From NCBI GenBank assembly GCA_964445765.1, contig CAYULD010000004.1, forward strand, positions 1 to 64,000: a stretch of 64,000 nt of DNA, written 5' to 3'. The translations under genes were made by a program, and so were the position numbers. Source of the DNA: JANPLD01 sp964445765 (lineage in GTDB: Bacteria > Pseudomonadota > Alphaproteobacteria > Rickettsiales > UBA8987). The stretch's first letter is position 1. Each line of letters begins with the position of its first letter. The notes below the pieces were generated by a model. The model searched no databases. It saw nothing but the letters and a program-made list of their open reading frames with translations, and had not been told where the DNA came from. This document shows, one piece after another, positions 16,302 through 24,653 of the stretch.

Positions 16302-16766
16302 ATGGAGCTACCAATGTACGAAGATGAAGATTTTGAAGAAGAACAATCACCAAAAATTCGCACATTAAAAAATAGAAAACAATTTTTACTTTTAAGTAAA
16401 AAGGGTAATAGAATTTCTACCAGTGGGCTAGTTTTGGAATTCGCTAAAAGAGATGTTTTTGAAGCAGAAGAAACTGAAGCAAAGAAAATTGCTAATGATT
16501 ATTCATTCAGCAATTTAACTGAATTTCAAAATTCTAAAACTTCACCTGAAATTGGTTTTACCGCATCTAAAAAAGTGGGCAGTGCAGTTTATAGAAATAA
16601 AGCAAAAAGAAGGCTTAGGGAAGCTGCAAGGGAAGTTCTAAAACATAACCCAAAATTATTTAAGCGGAATTATAAATTTAATATCATCGCAAGGCATAAC
16701 GCTATTGATAGAGAATTTACTAGCCTAGTTAGAGACTTAAAATACGCATTACATAATGTTAAATAG
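16302..16766 (+). CDS. rnpA: Ribonuclease P protein component, expanded
   Basis: This is the protein subunit of RNase P, which matures tRNA 5' ends with the catalytic RNA. The RNR signature GFTASKKVGSAVYRNKAKRRLREA is intact. At 154 residues it is longer than usual (about 120). It has an acidic N-terminal extension (MELPMYEDEDFEEEQ) and an extra, mainly acidic stretch of about 30 residues between LVLEFAKR and PEIGFTASKK. The ATG at 16302 is the longest start; one at 16314 would remove four residues. No repeat was recognised behind the insert. A hairpin follows the stop. Confidence 0.92.
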   Translation: MELPMYEDEDFEEEQSPKIRTLKNRKQFLLLSKKGNRISTSGLVLEFAKRDVFEAEETEAKKIANDYSFSNLTEFQNSKTSPEIGFTASKKVGSAVYRNKAKRRLREAAREVLKHNPKLFKRNYKFNIIARHNAIDREFTSLVRDLKYALHNVK

Positions 16767-16769
16767 AGG

Positions 16770-16805
16770 CTGGTGGTAAAGTTGAAAATTTTACTACCCC
16801 CCCAC
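16770..16805 (+). other. Hairpin between rnpA and yidD
   Basis: GGTGGTAAAG and TTTTACTACC form an imperfect stem around a short A/T loop, followed by a C-run and then CACC. There is no T-run, so it is not a classic terminator. It could adjust expression or RNA stability between rnpA and yidD. Confidence 0.45.
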
Positions 16806-16816
16806 CTTTCAGACTA

Positions 16817-17041
16817 ATGAAATATCTTTTTAAGTTTTACAAAATATTTATTTCGCCTTTATTACCGCCGAGTTGCAGGTTTTACCCAACTTGTTCTGAA
16901 TATGCAAGTGAAGCTATTGAAAAATATGGAATAATTAAAGGTGGAATTTTAGCAATTTATCGTATATTGAGGTGCAACCCTTGGGGCGGTTCTGGATATG
17001 ACCCTGTTCCTGAAAGGCTTGAAAATAAAGATAAGAATTAA
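16817..17041 (+). CDS. yidD: YidD, membrane protein insertion efficiency factor
   Basis: This 74-residue protein has the family pattern FYKIFISPLLPPSCRFYPTCSEYASEAIEKYG and RCNPWGGSGYDPVPE, including the conserved cysteines. YidD is a small membrane-associated helper of YidC-dependent insertion. The stop lies 4 bases before the yidC start, as in the standard rpmH-rnpA-yidD-yidC order. Confidence 0.95.
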   Translation: MKYLFKFYKIFISPLLPPSCRFYPTCSEYASEAIEKYGIIKGGILAIYRILRCNPWGGSGYDPVPERLENKDKN

Positions 17042-17045
17042 GAAT

Positions 17046-18845
17046 ATGGAATCAACTGCTAGATTGCTACTTGCGCTATTTCTCTCAATGGCGGCGATAT
17101 ATTTATGGAATCATTATTATGTAAATCCAAAGATGAAAGAGGCGGAAATTGCCCTCAAAGCGAAGCAAAAATCTATTATTGATGAAGAAAAACTAAGCAC
17201 GCTAGAAATTAATTCTAAAAATTCTTTATCTAGCCTAACTGAAAATGAATTTGAAAAAGATTTTCCCGTAGAAAAAAAGAAAATATTAAAGGGTTTTTTT
17301 CCTAGAAAAAAAATCATTAAAAATGACTTTAAGGATAATTTAAGAGTAAAAATTAGCTCCAAAGATTTAGAGGGCTCAATTAACCTGCAAGGCTTGTTAA
17401 TTGATGATTTGACCCTAAAAAATTATAGGCAAAGCCTTGATAAAAATTCTGAAAATGTAGTTTTGCTTTCACCAAAAAATACGAAAGAATTATATTTTTT
17501 AAGATCTGGCTGGGTTTCAAAAGGGGCAGCAAAAATTAAAACGCCAGATGAAAATTCAATATGGAAAATTTCCTCAAAAAATAAGATATTATCTGAAAAT
17601 AAACCTTTGGAATTTAGCTGGGATAATGGTCAAGGAGTAATCTTCAAGCAAAAAATATCTCTAAATAAAAAATATTTATTTGATGTTGTGCAATCTGTAA
17701 AAAATCTTTCAGGTGTAGATGTAAAATTATCCCCATTCGCGCTTGGCAATAGAATTGTTGAAAACCGCGAGAGCGTTTTTATCTCTCACGAAGGTGCAAT
17801 TGCCTATGCTGAAGGCGAAATTAAAGAGGAAAAATATTCAAGCCTTTCTGAAGAAGGTAAAAAAGAGTATAGAAAAACAAATGGCTGGGCTGGTATAACT
17901 GATAAATATTGGCTAACAGCAATAATTCCGCAAAATAGTAATGAGGGGCTGTTTGATATTAGGTTTAATCATTATCGTTCAAGCCAAAAAGATAGATATC
18001 AAGTGGATTTAATGGGTGAAAATATTTCAATTAAAAATGGTGATGAGGTTAATTACAAATTTAACTTTTTCACAGGCTCTAAAAAGTTAAAACTTCTTGA
18101 AACTTATTCTAAAGAATTAGATGCAAAACTTTTTGATAGGGCAATAGATTTTGGCATTTATTATATAATAACAAAGCCAATTATGGAGGCTTTATATTTC
18201 TTCAATAAATACTTAAATAATTTAGGTTTAGCGATTATGGCTTTAACAATTTGTGTTCGCTTATTGTTATTTCCGGTGGCTAATAAGGCCTATAACTCAA
18301 TGGCGAGAATGAGAAAACACATGCCTGAAATTCAAAGGCTTAAAGAAAAATATAAAAAAGATAGCCAAAAACTTGGCGTTGAGATGATGAAATATTATAA
18401 AGATCATAAGATAAACCCCTTAAGTGGCTGCTTTCCTCTTTTTATTCAAATTCCAATATTCTTTTCTTTATATAAAGTTCTTTATGTAACAATTGAAATG
18501 AGGCACGCACCATTTTTTGGCTGGATTAAAGATTTATCTGAAAAGGACCCAACTAATATTCTCAATTTATTTGGTTTAATACCTTATGATGTGCCTGCTT
18601 GGCTTCCAGCACTTGGTATTCTGCCTATTTTATACACAATCACTATGATACTTCAGCAGAAATTAAACCCGCCGCCAAGTGATGAAACGCAAAGAATTGT
18701 TATGGCTTGGATGCCTTGGATTTTCTTGTTTGTATTCGCAAGTTTTGCTTCTGGTTTAGTTATTTATTGGATTTGGAATAATATTTTATCCATTTTACAG
18801 CAATGGGTTATTACTAGAAGAGTTGAAGAAGATAAAAAGGCTTAA
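17046..18845 (+). CDS. yidC: Membrane protein insertase YidC
   Basis: This 599-residue protein has an N-terminal signal-anchor (MESTARLLLALFLSMAAIYLW), a large periplasmic domain (about 45-370) and a C-terminal insertase core of five helices. The core includes NPLSGCFPLFIQIPIFFSLYKVL and GLVIYWIWNNILSILQQW. It inserts and folds inner-membrane proteins alone or with Sec. The ATG at 17046 gives the conserved start and leaves a 4-base gap to yidD; a longer frame from 16998 would overlap yidD. The long periplasmic domain is the Gram-negative type. Confidence 0.96.
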   Translation: MESTARLLLALFLSMAAIYLWNHYYVNPKMKEAEIALKAKQKSIIDEEKLSTLEINSKNSLSSLTENEFEKDFPVEKKKILKGFFPRKKIIKNDFKDNLRVKISSKDLEGSINLQGLLIDDLTLKNYRQSLDKNSENVVLLSPKNTKELYFLRSGWVSKGAAKIKTPDENSIWKISSKNKILSENKPLEFSWDNGQGVIFKQKISLNKKYLFDVVQSVKNLSGVDVKLSPFALGNRIVENRESVFISHEGAIAYAEGEIKEEKYSSLSEEGKKEYRKTNGWAGITDKYWLTAIIPQNSNEGLFDIRFNHYRSSQKDRYQVDLMGENISIKNGDEVNYKFNFFTGSKKLKLLETYSKELDAKLFDRAIDFGIYYIITKPIMEALYFFNKYLNNLGLAIMALTICVRLLLFPVANKAYNSMARMRKHMPEIQRLKEKYKKDSQKLGVEMMKYYKDHKINPLSGCFPLFIQIPIFFSLYKVLYVTIEMRHAPFFGWIKDLSEKDPTNILNLFGLIPYDVPAWLPALGILPILYTITMILQQKLNPPPSDETQRIVMAWMPWIFLFVFASFASGLVIYWIWNNILSILQQWVITRRVEEDKKA

Positions 18846-18851
18846 AAATAT

Positions 18852-20126
18852 ATGAAAAATATACTTGTAATTGGCTCTGGCGGTAGAGAGCACGCATTTG
18901 TTAAAACTCTTAAAAAATCAAAAAATTTAGGAAAGCTCTATGCTTTGCCTTCAAATGCTGGAATTTCAGAAGATGCAATTAGTGTTTCAAATATTAAGCA
19001 AAATGATTTTGTATCTATAGAAAAATTCTGCTTGGAATATAAAATTGATTTCGTTTTAGTAGGCCCAGAACAGCCCTTAGTTGATGGTATTGCTGATTAT
19101 TTATCTGAAAGAAATATCAAAGTTTTTGGTGCTTCAAAAAGTGCGGCAAGGCTTGAAGGCTCAAAAGATTTTATGAAATTTATCGCGACAAAATATAATG
19201 TTCCAACCGCTGAATATCAAACTTTTAGCGATAGAGAAAAAGCATTAGATTATGTTCGCAAAAAGGGTGCGCCAATAGTTATAAAAGCTGATGGCTTGGC
19301 GGCTGGCAAGGGTGTTACAGTTGCAATGAGCTTGCAAGAAGCTGAAAATGCAATATCAGAGGCATTTGCCGGTAAATTTGGCAGTGCTGGTAATAAACTT
19401 GTTATTGAAGAGTTTTTGCAAGGTGAAGAGGCAAGTTTTTTTGTGGTTACTGATGGCAAAACCGCTCTTGAATTTTGTTATGCACAAGATCATAAAAGGG
19501 CGTTTGATAATGATAAAGGCCCCAATACTGGTGGAATGGGAACTTACTCCCCGGCACCTATTGTTACAAATGAAGTTAGGGAAAAAGTTTTTAATCAAAT
19601 AATTTACCCAACATTAAAGGGTTTGCAGGCAGAAGGGATAAATTATAAAGGCTTTTTGTTTGCGGGCTTAATGATTGATAAATTGGGCAATCCAAAGTTG
19701 ATTGAATATAATATCAGAATGGGTGATCCAGAAACGCAAGTTATTTTACCTCGCTTAAAAACTGATTTGGTTGAGATTATTGAAGCAGTTTGTAATGGAA
19801 ATTTAGCAGAAATTGGCAAAATTGAATTTGAAAATAAACACGCTTTATGTGTGGTTATGGCTGCAAATGGCTACCCTGAAAATTATGAAAAAAATTGTGA
19901 AATTGATTTATCAGAAGCCATAAATTTAGAAGATGTAACTATTTTTCACGCTGGCACCGCACTTGATGAAAAGGGTAATTTAATCTCAATAGGTGGCAGG
20001 GTGCTTGGGGTTACAGCTATTGGAAGTGATTTATCAATAGCAAAACAAAAGGCTTATGAAGCAGTTAAAAAAATAAAATTTCCGAAAGGGTTTTATAGAA
20101 ATGATATAGGCTTCAGGGCAATTTGA
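18852..20126 (+). CDS. purD: Phosphoribosylamine-glycine ligase
   Basis: This 424-residue ATP-grasp enzyme performs the second step of purine synthesis, joining glycine to phosphoribosylamine. The start MKNILVIGSGGREHAF, the segment GPEQPLVDGIADYL, GAPIVIKADGLAAGKGV, and the metal/ATP part EYNIRMGDPETQ are all intact. It starts 6 bases after yidC and is likely co-transcribed. No other pur gene is in the window. Rickettsia lacks this pathway, while Anaplasmataceae keep it, so retention is informative about lifestyle. Confidence 0.96.
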   Translation: MKNILVIGSGGREHAFVKTLKKSKNLGKLYALPSNAGISEDAISVSNIKQNDFVSIEKFCLEYKIDFVLVGPEQPLVDGIADYLSERNIKVFGASKSAARLEGSKDFMKFIATKYNVPTAEYQTFSDREKALDYVRKKGAPIVIKADGLAAGKGVTVAMSLQEAENAISEAFAGKFGSAGNKLVIEEFLQGEEASFFVVTDGKTALEFCYAQDHKRAFDNDKGPNTGGMGTYSPAPIVTNEVREKVFNQIIYPTLKGLQAEGINYKGFLFAGLMIDKLGNPKLIEYNIRMGDPETQVILPRLKTDLVEIIEAVCNGNLAEIGKIEFENKHALCVVMAANGYPENYEKNCEIDLSEAINLEDVTIFHAGTALDEKGNLISIGGRVLGVTAIGSDLSIAKQKAYEAVKKIKFPKGFYRNDIGFRAI

Positions 20127-20131
20127 TTTCC

Positions 20132-20722
20132 TTAGCTAAAAATTCCTTTATCCTTATCTTTGGAAAATAAATTATCAAAAAATGGTGGGGAAAGATTGCC
20201 TAAATCGGCAATATTTGCTTTGCTGGCAAGTGCAAGGCCGGCTGATGCCATTAAGCAACCGCCTATCATTTTAGCAACTGTTGCAGCGGCTTCTGCATCT
20301 TCTTTAGCTTTTTTTTCTGAGGATTCTTTAATTTGAGCAATATCAGCTTTGGCTGTATTTGCTAAATCAGAAATATATTTATCAATTTCAGATTTAAGAA
20401 GGTTTGGAAATTGTGCTTGAAGTTCTGTTAATAATTTTTCTTTTAAGGCTTCTAATTGTTTTGGGTTATCTGCAATGCCATCCTTTGGGGCTTCATCATT
20501 GCTAGATTTGCCATTGGTTAATTTTTCTTGAGCTTCATTAGAAAAATTCTCAGCGGTTTGATAAACTGCCTTATAAAAATCAAGAGCCACCTGAGTTAAA
20601 GTAGGGTTTCGTTTCATCAATTCCGTAGGGTTGATGCCATCAAAAATAGATGCATCTTGGTTAATCCTGAACGCAGTTAATTCATCAAATTCTAGTTTAT
20701 CTTCTGTAATTTTACTAACCAT
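20132..20722 (-). CDS. Hypothetical protein with coiled coil and hydrophobic segment
   Basis: The 196-residue protein is not recognised. An N-terminal region (DINPTEL-like, acidic) leads to a helical stretch rich in K, E and Q (about 85-150, probable coiled coil). A short hydrophobic glycine/alanine segment MIGGCLMASAGLALAS (about 152-167) and a D/K-rich tail follow. It has no signal peptide. Similar small coiled-coil-plus-hydrophobic-patch proteins occur among secreted proteins of host-associated bacteria, but this is only suggestive. It converges on purD with 5 bases between stops. Confidence 0.6.
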   Translation of the reverse strand: MVSKITEDKLEFDELTAFRINQDASIFDGINPTELMKRNPTLTQVALDFYKAVYQTAENFSNEAQEKLTNGKSSNDEAPKDGIADNPKQLEALKEKLLTELQAQFPNLLKSEIDKYISDLANTAKADIAQIKESSEKKAKEDAEAAATVAKMIGGCLMASAGLALASKANIADLGNLSPPFFDNLFSKDKDKGIFS

Positions 20723-20797
20723 TAAAATTTTTTATAATTCTACAAATTTTACTATAACACAAAATAGTTAAAATTTTGTTAAGGTTTCATCAATATT

Positions 20798-21000
20798 AAG
20801 GGCGATATATTATGCGGTTGATTTTACGCTTTAGTTCTCCCCCTGCTAGCGTGGGGAGTTAGAGGGGGGTGATAAGCGGTAAACCCTTTTTAAGAGCTTA
20901 TCTTAACCACACCCCCTCCTTTATCCTCCCCCGCTAGCAGGGGAGGAATAATGAGTTTATTACTACTTCAATAGCTTATTAACTATAATATATCTCCTTT
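20798..21000. mobile_element. 203-bp MITE with inverted ends and 9-bp target duplication
   Basis: The element starts AAGGGCGATATATTATG and ends with the near inverse of this (CTATAATATATCTCCTTT), matching in 14 of the first 16 positions. A perfect 9-base direct repeat ATCAATATT flanks it (20789-20797 and 21001-21009). The interior is a large palindrome: CTCCCCCTGCTAGCG near 20836 faces CCCCCGCTAGCAGGGGAGG near 20927, and AGGGGGGTG near 20872 faces CACCCCCTCC near 20912. It has no coding capacity. The core palindrome resembles intergenic elements seen in many AT-rich genomes. Confidence 0.8.
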
Positions 21001-21011
21001 ATCAATATTTC

Positions 21012-21040
21012 TTGATTTAATCATACTGGGTTTGTATAGA
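21012..21040 (+). promoter_or_regulatory. sigma70-type promoter for sucA
   Basis: TTGATT at 21012-21017 and TATAGA at 21035-21040 are separated by 17 bases, the ideal spacing. Transcription would start near 21047, about 38 bases before the sucA ATG. The promoter lies immediately right of the MITE target duplication, so insertion replaced whatever lay upstream. Confidence 0.5.
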
Positions 21041-21084
21041 ATGAGTCTGAAATTTTTATTACTAAATCAAATAGTAGGTTCAAA

Positions 21085-23967
21085 ATGTCTGCGGAACAAA
21101 ATCTCAAGAAAAACACTTATGAATATGGTGCAAATGCGGCTTATATTGCTGAAATGTATGAGCTTTATTTGAAAAACCCTTCCTCAGTTTCAGCGGATTG
21201 GCAACAATATTTCTCTAGCTTTGGGGATTCTATTGCAGATCTTACTTATGATTTTATTGAAAACCCTTGGGGTAAAGATAGAACCCAAATTGTTGGCTAT
21301 TCTCCTAAAGATTTTTCATATGAAAGAAGAAGGGCTGGAAATGGCAGAAGAAAAGAAGATAAACTTGGTAAAGGTGGTGTTCCGCAAGAAGTTTTAGATT
21401 CCATTAACGCTCAAATGTTAATCTCAGCTTATAGGGCAAGGGGGCATTTAATAGCTAATCTTGACCCACTAGGTTTAACGGTTAATCACTCCCACCCAGA
21501 GCTTGACCCTGCAAGATATGGCTTTACAGAAGCTGATTATAATCGCCAAATTGCAGTTGGTGGTTGGCTTGGATATGACAAACTTACACTAAACGAAATT
21601 CTTGCGATTCTTAAATCAACCTATTGTAATACATTCGCTATTGAATATGTGCATATTCAAAGTGAAGAAAAAAGAAAATGGCTTGAAGATAGAATTGAAA
21701 CTTCACTCGGAAAGCCAAATTTATCAGCGGAGCAGAAAAAGCATATCCTTAAATTATTAGTTGAAACCGTTGGTTTTGAAGAGTTTTTACACAAAAAATA
21801 TCCCGGTACAAAAAGATTTTCATCTGAAGGTGGTGATGCCTTAATGCCAGCTTGTGATGCAGTTGTTACAAGGGCAGCAGAGCTTGGTGTTGAAGAAGTT
21901 GTTATTGGAATGCCCCATCGTGGCAGGTTAAATGTTTTAACCGGTTTTATGGGTAAGCCTTATGTTGCAATGCTTTCAGAGTTTAACGGAAACTTGGCAC
22001 TACCTGATAATATTAACTCATCAGGTGATGTGAAATATCACCAAGGCTTTTCTAGTGATAAAGAATTTGGCGGCAGAAATGTTCACCTTTCACTAACTTC
22101 TAATCCCTCTCACTTAGAGGCTGTGAACCCAGTGGTAGCTGGTAAAGTGCGTGCTAAGCAAGATCAAAAAAATGATAAAAATCGTGAAAAAGTTTTAGGG
22201 CTATTATTACACGGTGATGCGGCTTTTTGTGGGCAGGGTATAGTGGCTGAAACCTTTGCTATGTCTGAGCTTGAAGCATATTCAACCGGTGGTACATTTC
22301 ACATTGTAGTTAATAACCAAGTTGGTTTTACAACTTCGCCTCAATATGGTCATAAATCGCCTTATCCAACAGATTTTGCAATGATTGTTCAAGCACCAAT
22401 CTTCCATGTGAATGGTGATGACCCTGAAGCCGTTGTTCACGCTTGCTTTATCGCCGCTGAATATAGGGCAATTTATAAACAAGATGTAGTGCTTGATATT
22501 TGGTGCTATCGTAAACATGGCCACAACGAGGGTGATGAGCCTCGTTGGACTCAACCAAAAATGTATAAAGTTATTGATTCAAAAGAAACTCCTCGAGAAG
22601 TTTATGCAAAAAGGCTAATTGCTGAGGGCGTAATTACTGAGGCGGATTTTGAACAAATGAAACAGAATTTCTATGATAGGTTAGAAAAGGCTTATCAAGG
22701 TTCAAACTCTTATAAGCCAGAAAAAGCAGATATGCTTGAAGGAAAATGGAGTGGTTTAACGCAAAAATTCGGTGAAGCAGCAAAAATTGAAACTGGTGTT
22801 AACATTGATAAACTCAAAAAAATTGGTAAAAAATTAGCTGAAGTTCCTCAGGGCTTTAATATTCACAAAGGTGTTGAAAGGGTTTTAGCTGGAAGAAAGC
22901 AAATGATTGAAACTGGAGAAAATCTTGATTGGGCTATGGGTGAGGCATTGGCATTCGGCTCAATTCTTCTTGAAGGAAAGCCAATCCGTTTTACTGGGCA
23001 AGATGTAATTCGTGGAACATTCTCGCATCGTCATTCTGGTGCTTGGGATACGCAAACGGAAGAATTATTCTTCCCTATGAATAACATAGAGCCTAATCAG
23101 AAGGCAAAAGCTGAGATTGTAAATAGCTTACTTTCAGAATTTGCAGTGCTTGGTTATGAATATGGTTATTCTCAAGCAGAGCCTAACGCACTTGTTCTAT
23201 GGGAAGCTCAATTTGGTGATTTTGTGAATGGTGCTCAAATTATTATTGATCAATTTATCACCTCTGCGGAAATAAAATGGCTTAGAATGAGTGGTTTGGT
23301 TATGCTTCTTCCTCATGCTTATGAAGGGCAGGGGCCAGAGCATTCTTCGGCTCGTTTAGAGCGTTTTTTACAGCAATGTGCTGAAGAAAATATTATCGTT
23401 GCGAACTGCACTACACCTGCAAATTATTTCCACATTTTGCGTCGCCAAGTTTGTAGGGATTTCAGAAAGCCGTTAATTATGATGTCGCCAAAATCTTTAC
23501 TTCGTCATAAATTAGCAGTTTCAAAGCTGGAAGAAATGGCAGAAGGCTCAACCTTTAAGCGTGTTCTTCCTGAGATTGATAGCCTTAAACCTGATGCAAA
23601 AATTAAGAAATTAATCATCTGCTCAGGTAAAGTTTATTATGACTTACTTGAAGAAAGAAGAAATAAAAAAATTGATGATATTGCTATCATTCGCTTGGAG
23701 CAATTTTATCCATTCCCAGATCAATCTCTTGCAGAGGAAATCTCAAAATATAAAAATGCTGAAGTGGTTTGGGTTCAAGAAGAGCCTGAAAATATGGGTG
23801 CTTGGCAATTTGTTGATAGAAAATTAGAAAAGGTTTTAGTTGAGTGCAAATCTAAATCAACTCGCCCTCGCTACATTGGTCGCCCTGCAGCTGCTGCAAC
23901 AGCTTGTGGTTATATGAAGGTTCATAAGCACCAGCAAGATTTACTAATGAAAGAAGCACTTAGTTAG
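21085..23967 (+). CDS. sucA: 2-oxoglutarate dehydrogenase E1 component
   Basis: This 960-residue thiamine-diphosphate enzyme decarboxylates 2-oxoglutarate in the TCA cycle. The E. coli homologue is about 930 residues. The N-terminal peripheral E2-binding segment (YIAEMYELYLKNPSSVSADWQQYF) is intact. So are VVIGMPHRGRLNVL, the ThDP motif region HGDAAFCGQG...NNQVGFTTSP, and RFTGQDVIRGTFSHRH in the pyrimidine-binding part. sucB, which usually follows directly, is not here: the next gene is on the opposite strand. lpd at 37436 could supply E3. Confidence 0.96.
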   Translation: MSAEQNLKKNTYEYGANAAYIAEMYELYLKNPSSVSADWQQYFSSFGDSIADLTYDFIENPWGKDRTQIVGYSPKDFSYERRRAGNGRRKEDKLGKGGVPQEVLDSINAQMLISAYRARGHLIANLDPLGLTVNHSHPELDPARYGFTEADYNRQIAVGGWLGYDKLTLNEILAILKSTYCNTFAIEYVHIQSEEKRKWLEDRIETSLGKPNLSAEQKKHILKLLVETVGFEEFLHKKYPGTKRFSSEGGDALMPACDAVVTRAAELGVEEVVIGMPHRGRLNVLTGFMGKPYVAMLSEFNGNLALPDNINSSGDVKYHQGFSSDKEFGGRNVHLSLTSNPSHLEAVNPVVAGKVRAKQDQKNDKNREKVLGLLLHGDAAFCGQGIVAETFAMSELEAYSTGGTFHIVVNNQVGFTTSPQYGHKSPYPTDFAMIVQAPIFHVNGDDPEAVVHACFIAAEYRAIYKQDVVLDIWCYRKHGHNEGDEPRWTQPKMYKVIDSKETPREVYAKRLIAEGVITEADFEQMKQNFYDRLEKAYQGSNSYKPEKADMLEGKWSGLTQKFGEAAKIETGVNIDKLKKIGKKLAEVPQGFNIHKGVERVLAGRKQMIETGENLDWAMGEALAFGSILLEGKPIRFTGQDVIRGTFSHRHSGAWDTQTEELFFPMNNIEPNQKAKAEIVNSLLSEFAVLGYEYGYSQAEPNALVLWEAQFGDFVNGAQIIIDQFITSAEIKWLRMSGLVMLLPHAYEGQGPEHSSARLERFLQQCAEENIIVANCTTPANYFHILRRQVCRDFRKPLIMMSPKSLLRHKLAVSKLEEMAEGSTFKRVLPEIDSLKPDAKIKKLIICSGKVYYDLLEERRNKKIDDIAIIRLEQFYPFPDQSLAEEISKYKNAEVVWVQEEPENMGAWQFVDRKLEKVLVECKSKSTRPRYIGRPAAAATACGYMKVHKHQQDLLMKEALS

Positions 23968-23999
23968 TATCGGGTTAGTGCAAGTGGCAAGTTATTAGT

Positions 24000-24023
24000 C
24001 CCCTCTTACTTATGTAGAGGGGT
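24000..24023. other. Hairpin between sucA and tsaC
   Basis: CCCCTC and GAGGGG form a six-pair stem, extended by AC/GT, around a short loop. It lies between the convergent stops of sucA and tsaC. There is no T-run, so a role as terminator is uncertain. Confidence 0.4.
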
Positions 24024-24071
24024 GTTTGGGTGTTGGATTTAATATAAATATGGGGTTGAAGCCTATTTAAG

Positions 24072-24653
24072 CTAAATAACCAAATCGCCTTGTCTAATTA
24101 TTTTAATTTCTTGAGATGTGAAATCTGCGACGGTTGAGGGTTTGGAAAATAAGCATTTTCCGCCGTCTAAGGCAAAATTTATTTCTTTATCTTTAAGAGC
24201 ATTTATTGCTTCTTCGCAAGTAGTGTTATCTTTTCCGCCTGATAAATTTGCACTGGTTGCCGCAATCGGAAAATCAAGCATATCAAGCATTTCTAGTAGT
24301 GTTTTATGATTGGGTATTCTTAACCCTAAAGTATCATTATTGTTATTTAGAAAAGGCGATAGGTTAGAATTATCCTTTTTTTTCAACACCATAGTTAAAG
24401 CGCCCGGAAGATATTTATCTGCATAAGATTTTGAACGCTCATCAAATTCAAGGAATTTTTCTGCAATTTTAATTTTTGAGACCATAATTTGTAACGGTTT
24501 ATCAAAATTTCTGCCTTTAATTTCATAAATTTTTTGGACAGCATTGTTATTTCTTGCATCACAAGCTATTCCATATACAGTTTCTGTTGGAATTATTACA
24601 ACTTCTCCATTATATAGAGCTTCAGAAATAATTTTAGAGTTAACAATTTTCAT
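24072..24653 (-). CDS. tsaC: L-threonylcarbamoyladenylate synthase
   Basis: This 193-residue Sua5/YrdC/TsaC protein makes threonylcarbamoyl-AMP for the t6A37 modification of ANN-decoding tRNAs. The family features GEVVIIPTETVYGIACDA, KIYEIKGRNFDKPLQIMV, LPGALTMVLKKK and FPIAATSANLSGG are present. It is the short form without the Sua5 C-terminal domain. Its start codon overlaps the pyrD start codon in the sequence CATG at 24651-24654, so the two divergent genes have no space between them. Each promoter must then lie inside the other coding sequence, or the transcripts are leaderless. Confidence 0.92.
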   Translation of the reverse strand: MKIVNSKIISEALYNGEVVIIPTETVYGIACDARNNNAVQKIYEIKGRNFDKPLQIMVSKIKIAEKFLEFDERSKSYADKYLPGALTMVLKKKDNSNLSPFLNNNNDTLGLRIPNHKTLLEMLDMLDFPIAATSANLSGGKDNTTCEEAINALKDKEINFALDGGKCLFSKPSTVADFTSQEIKIIRQGDLVI

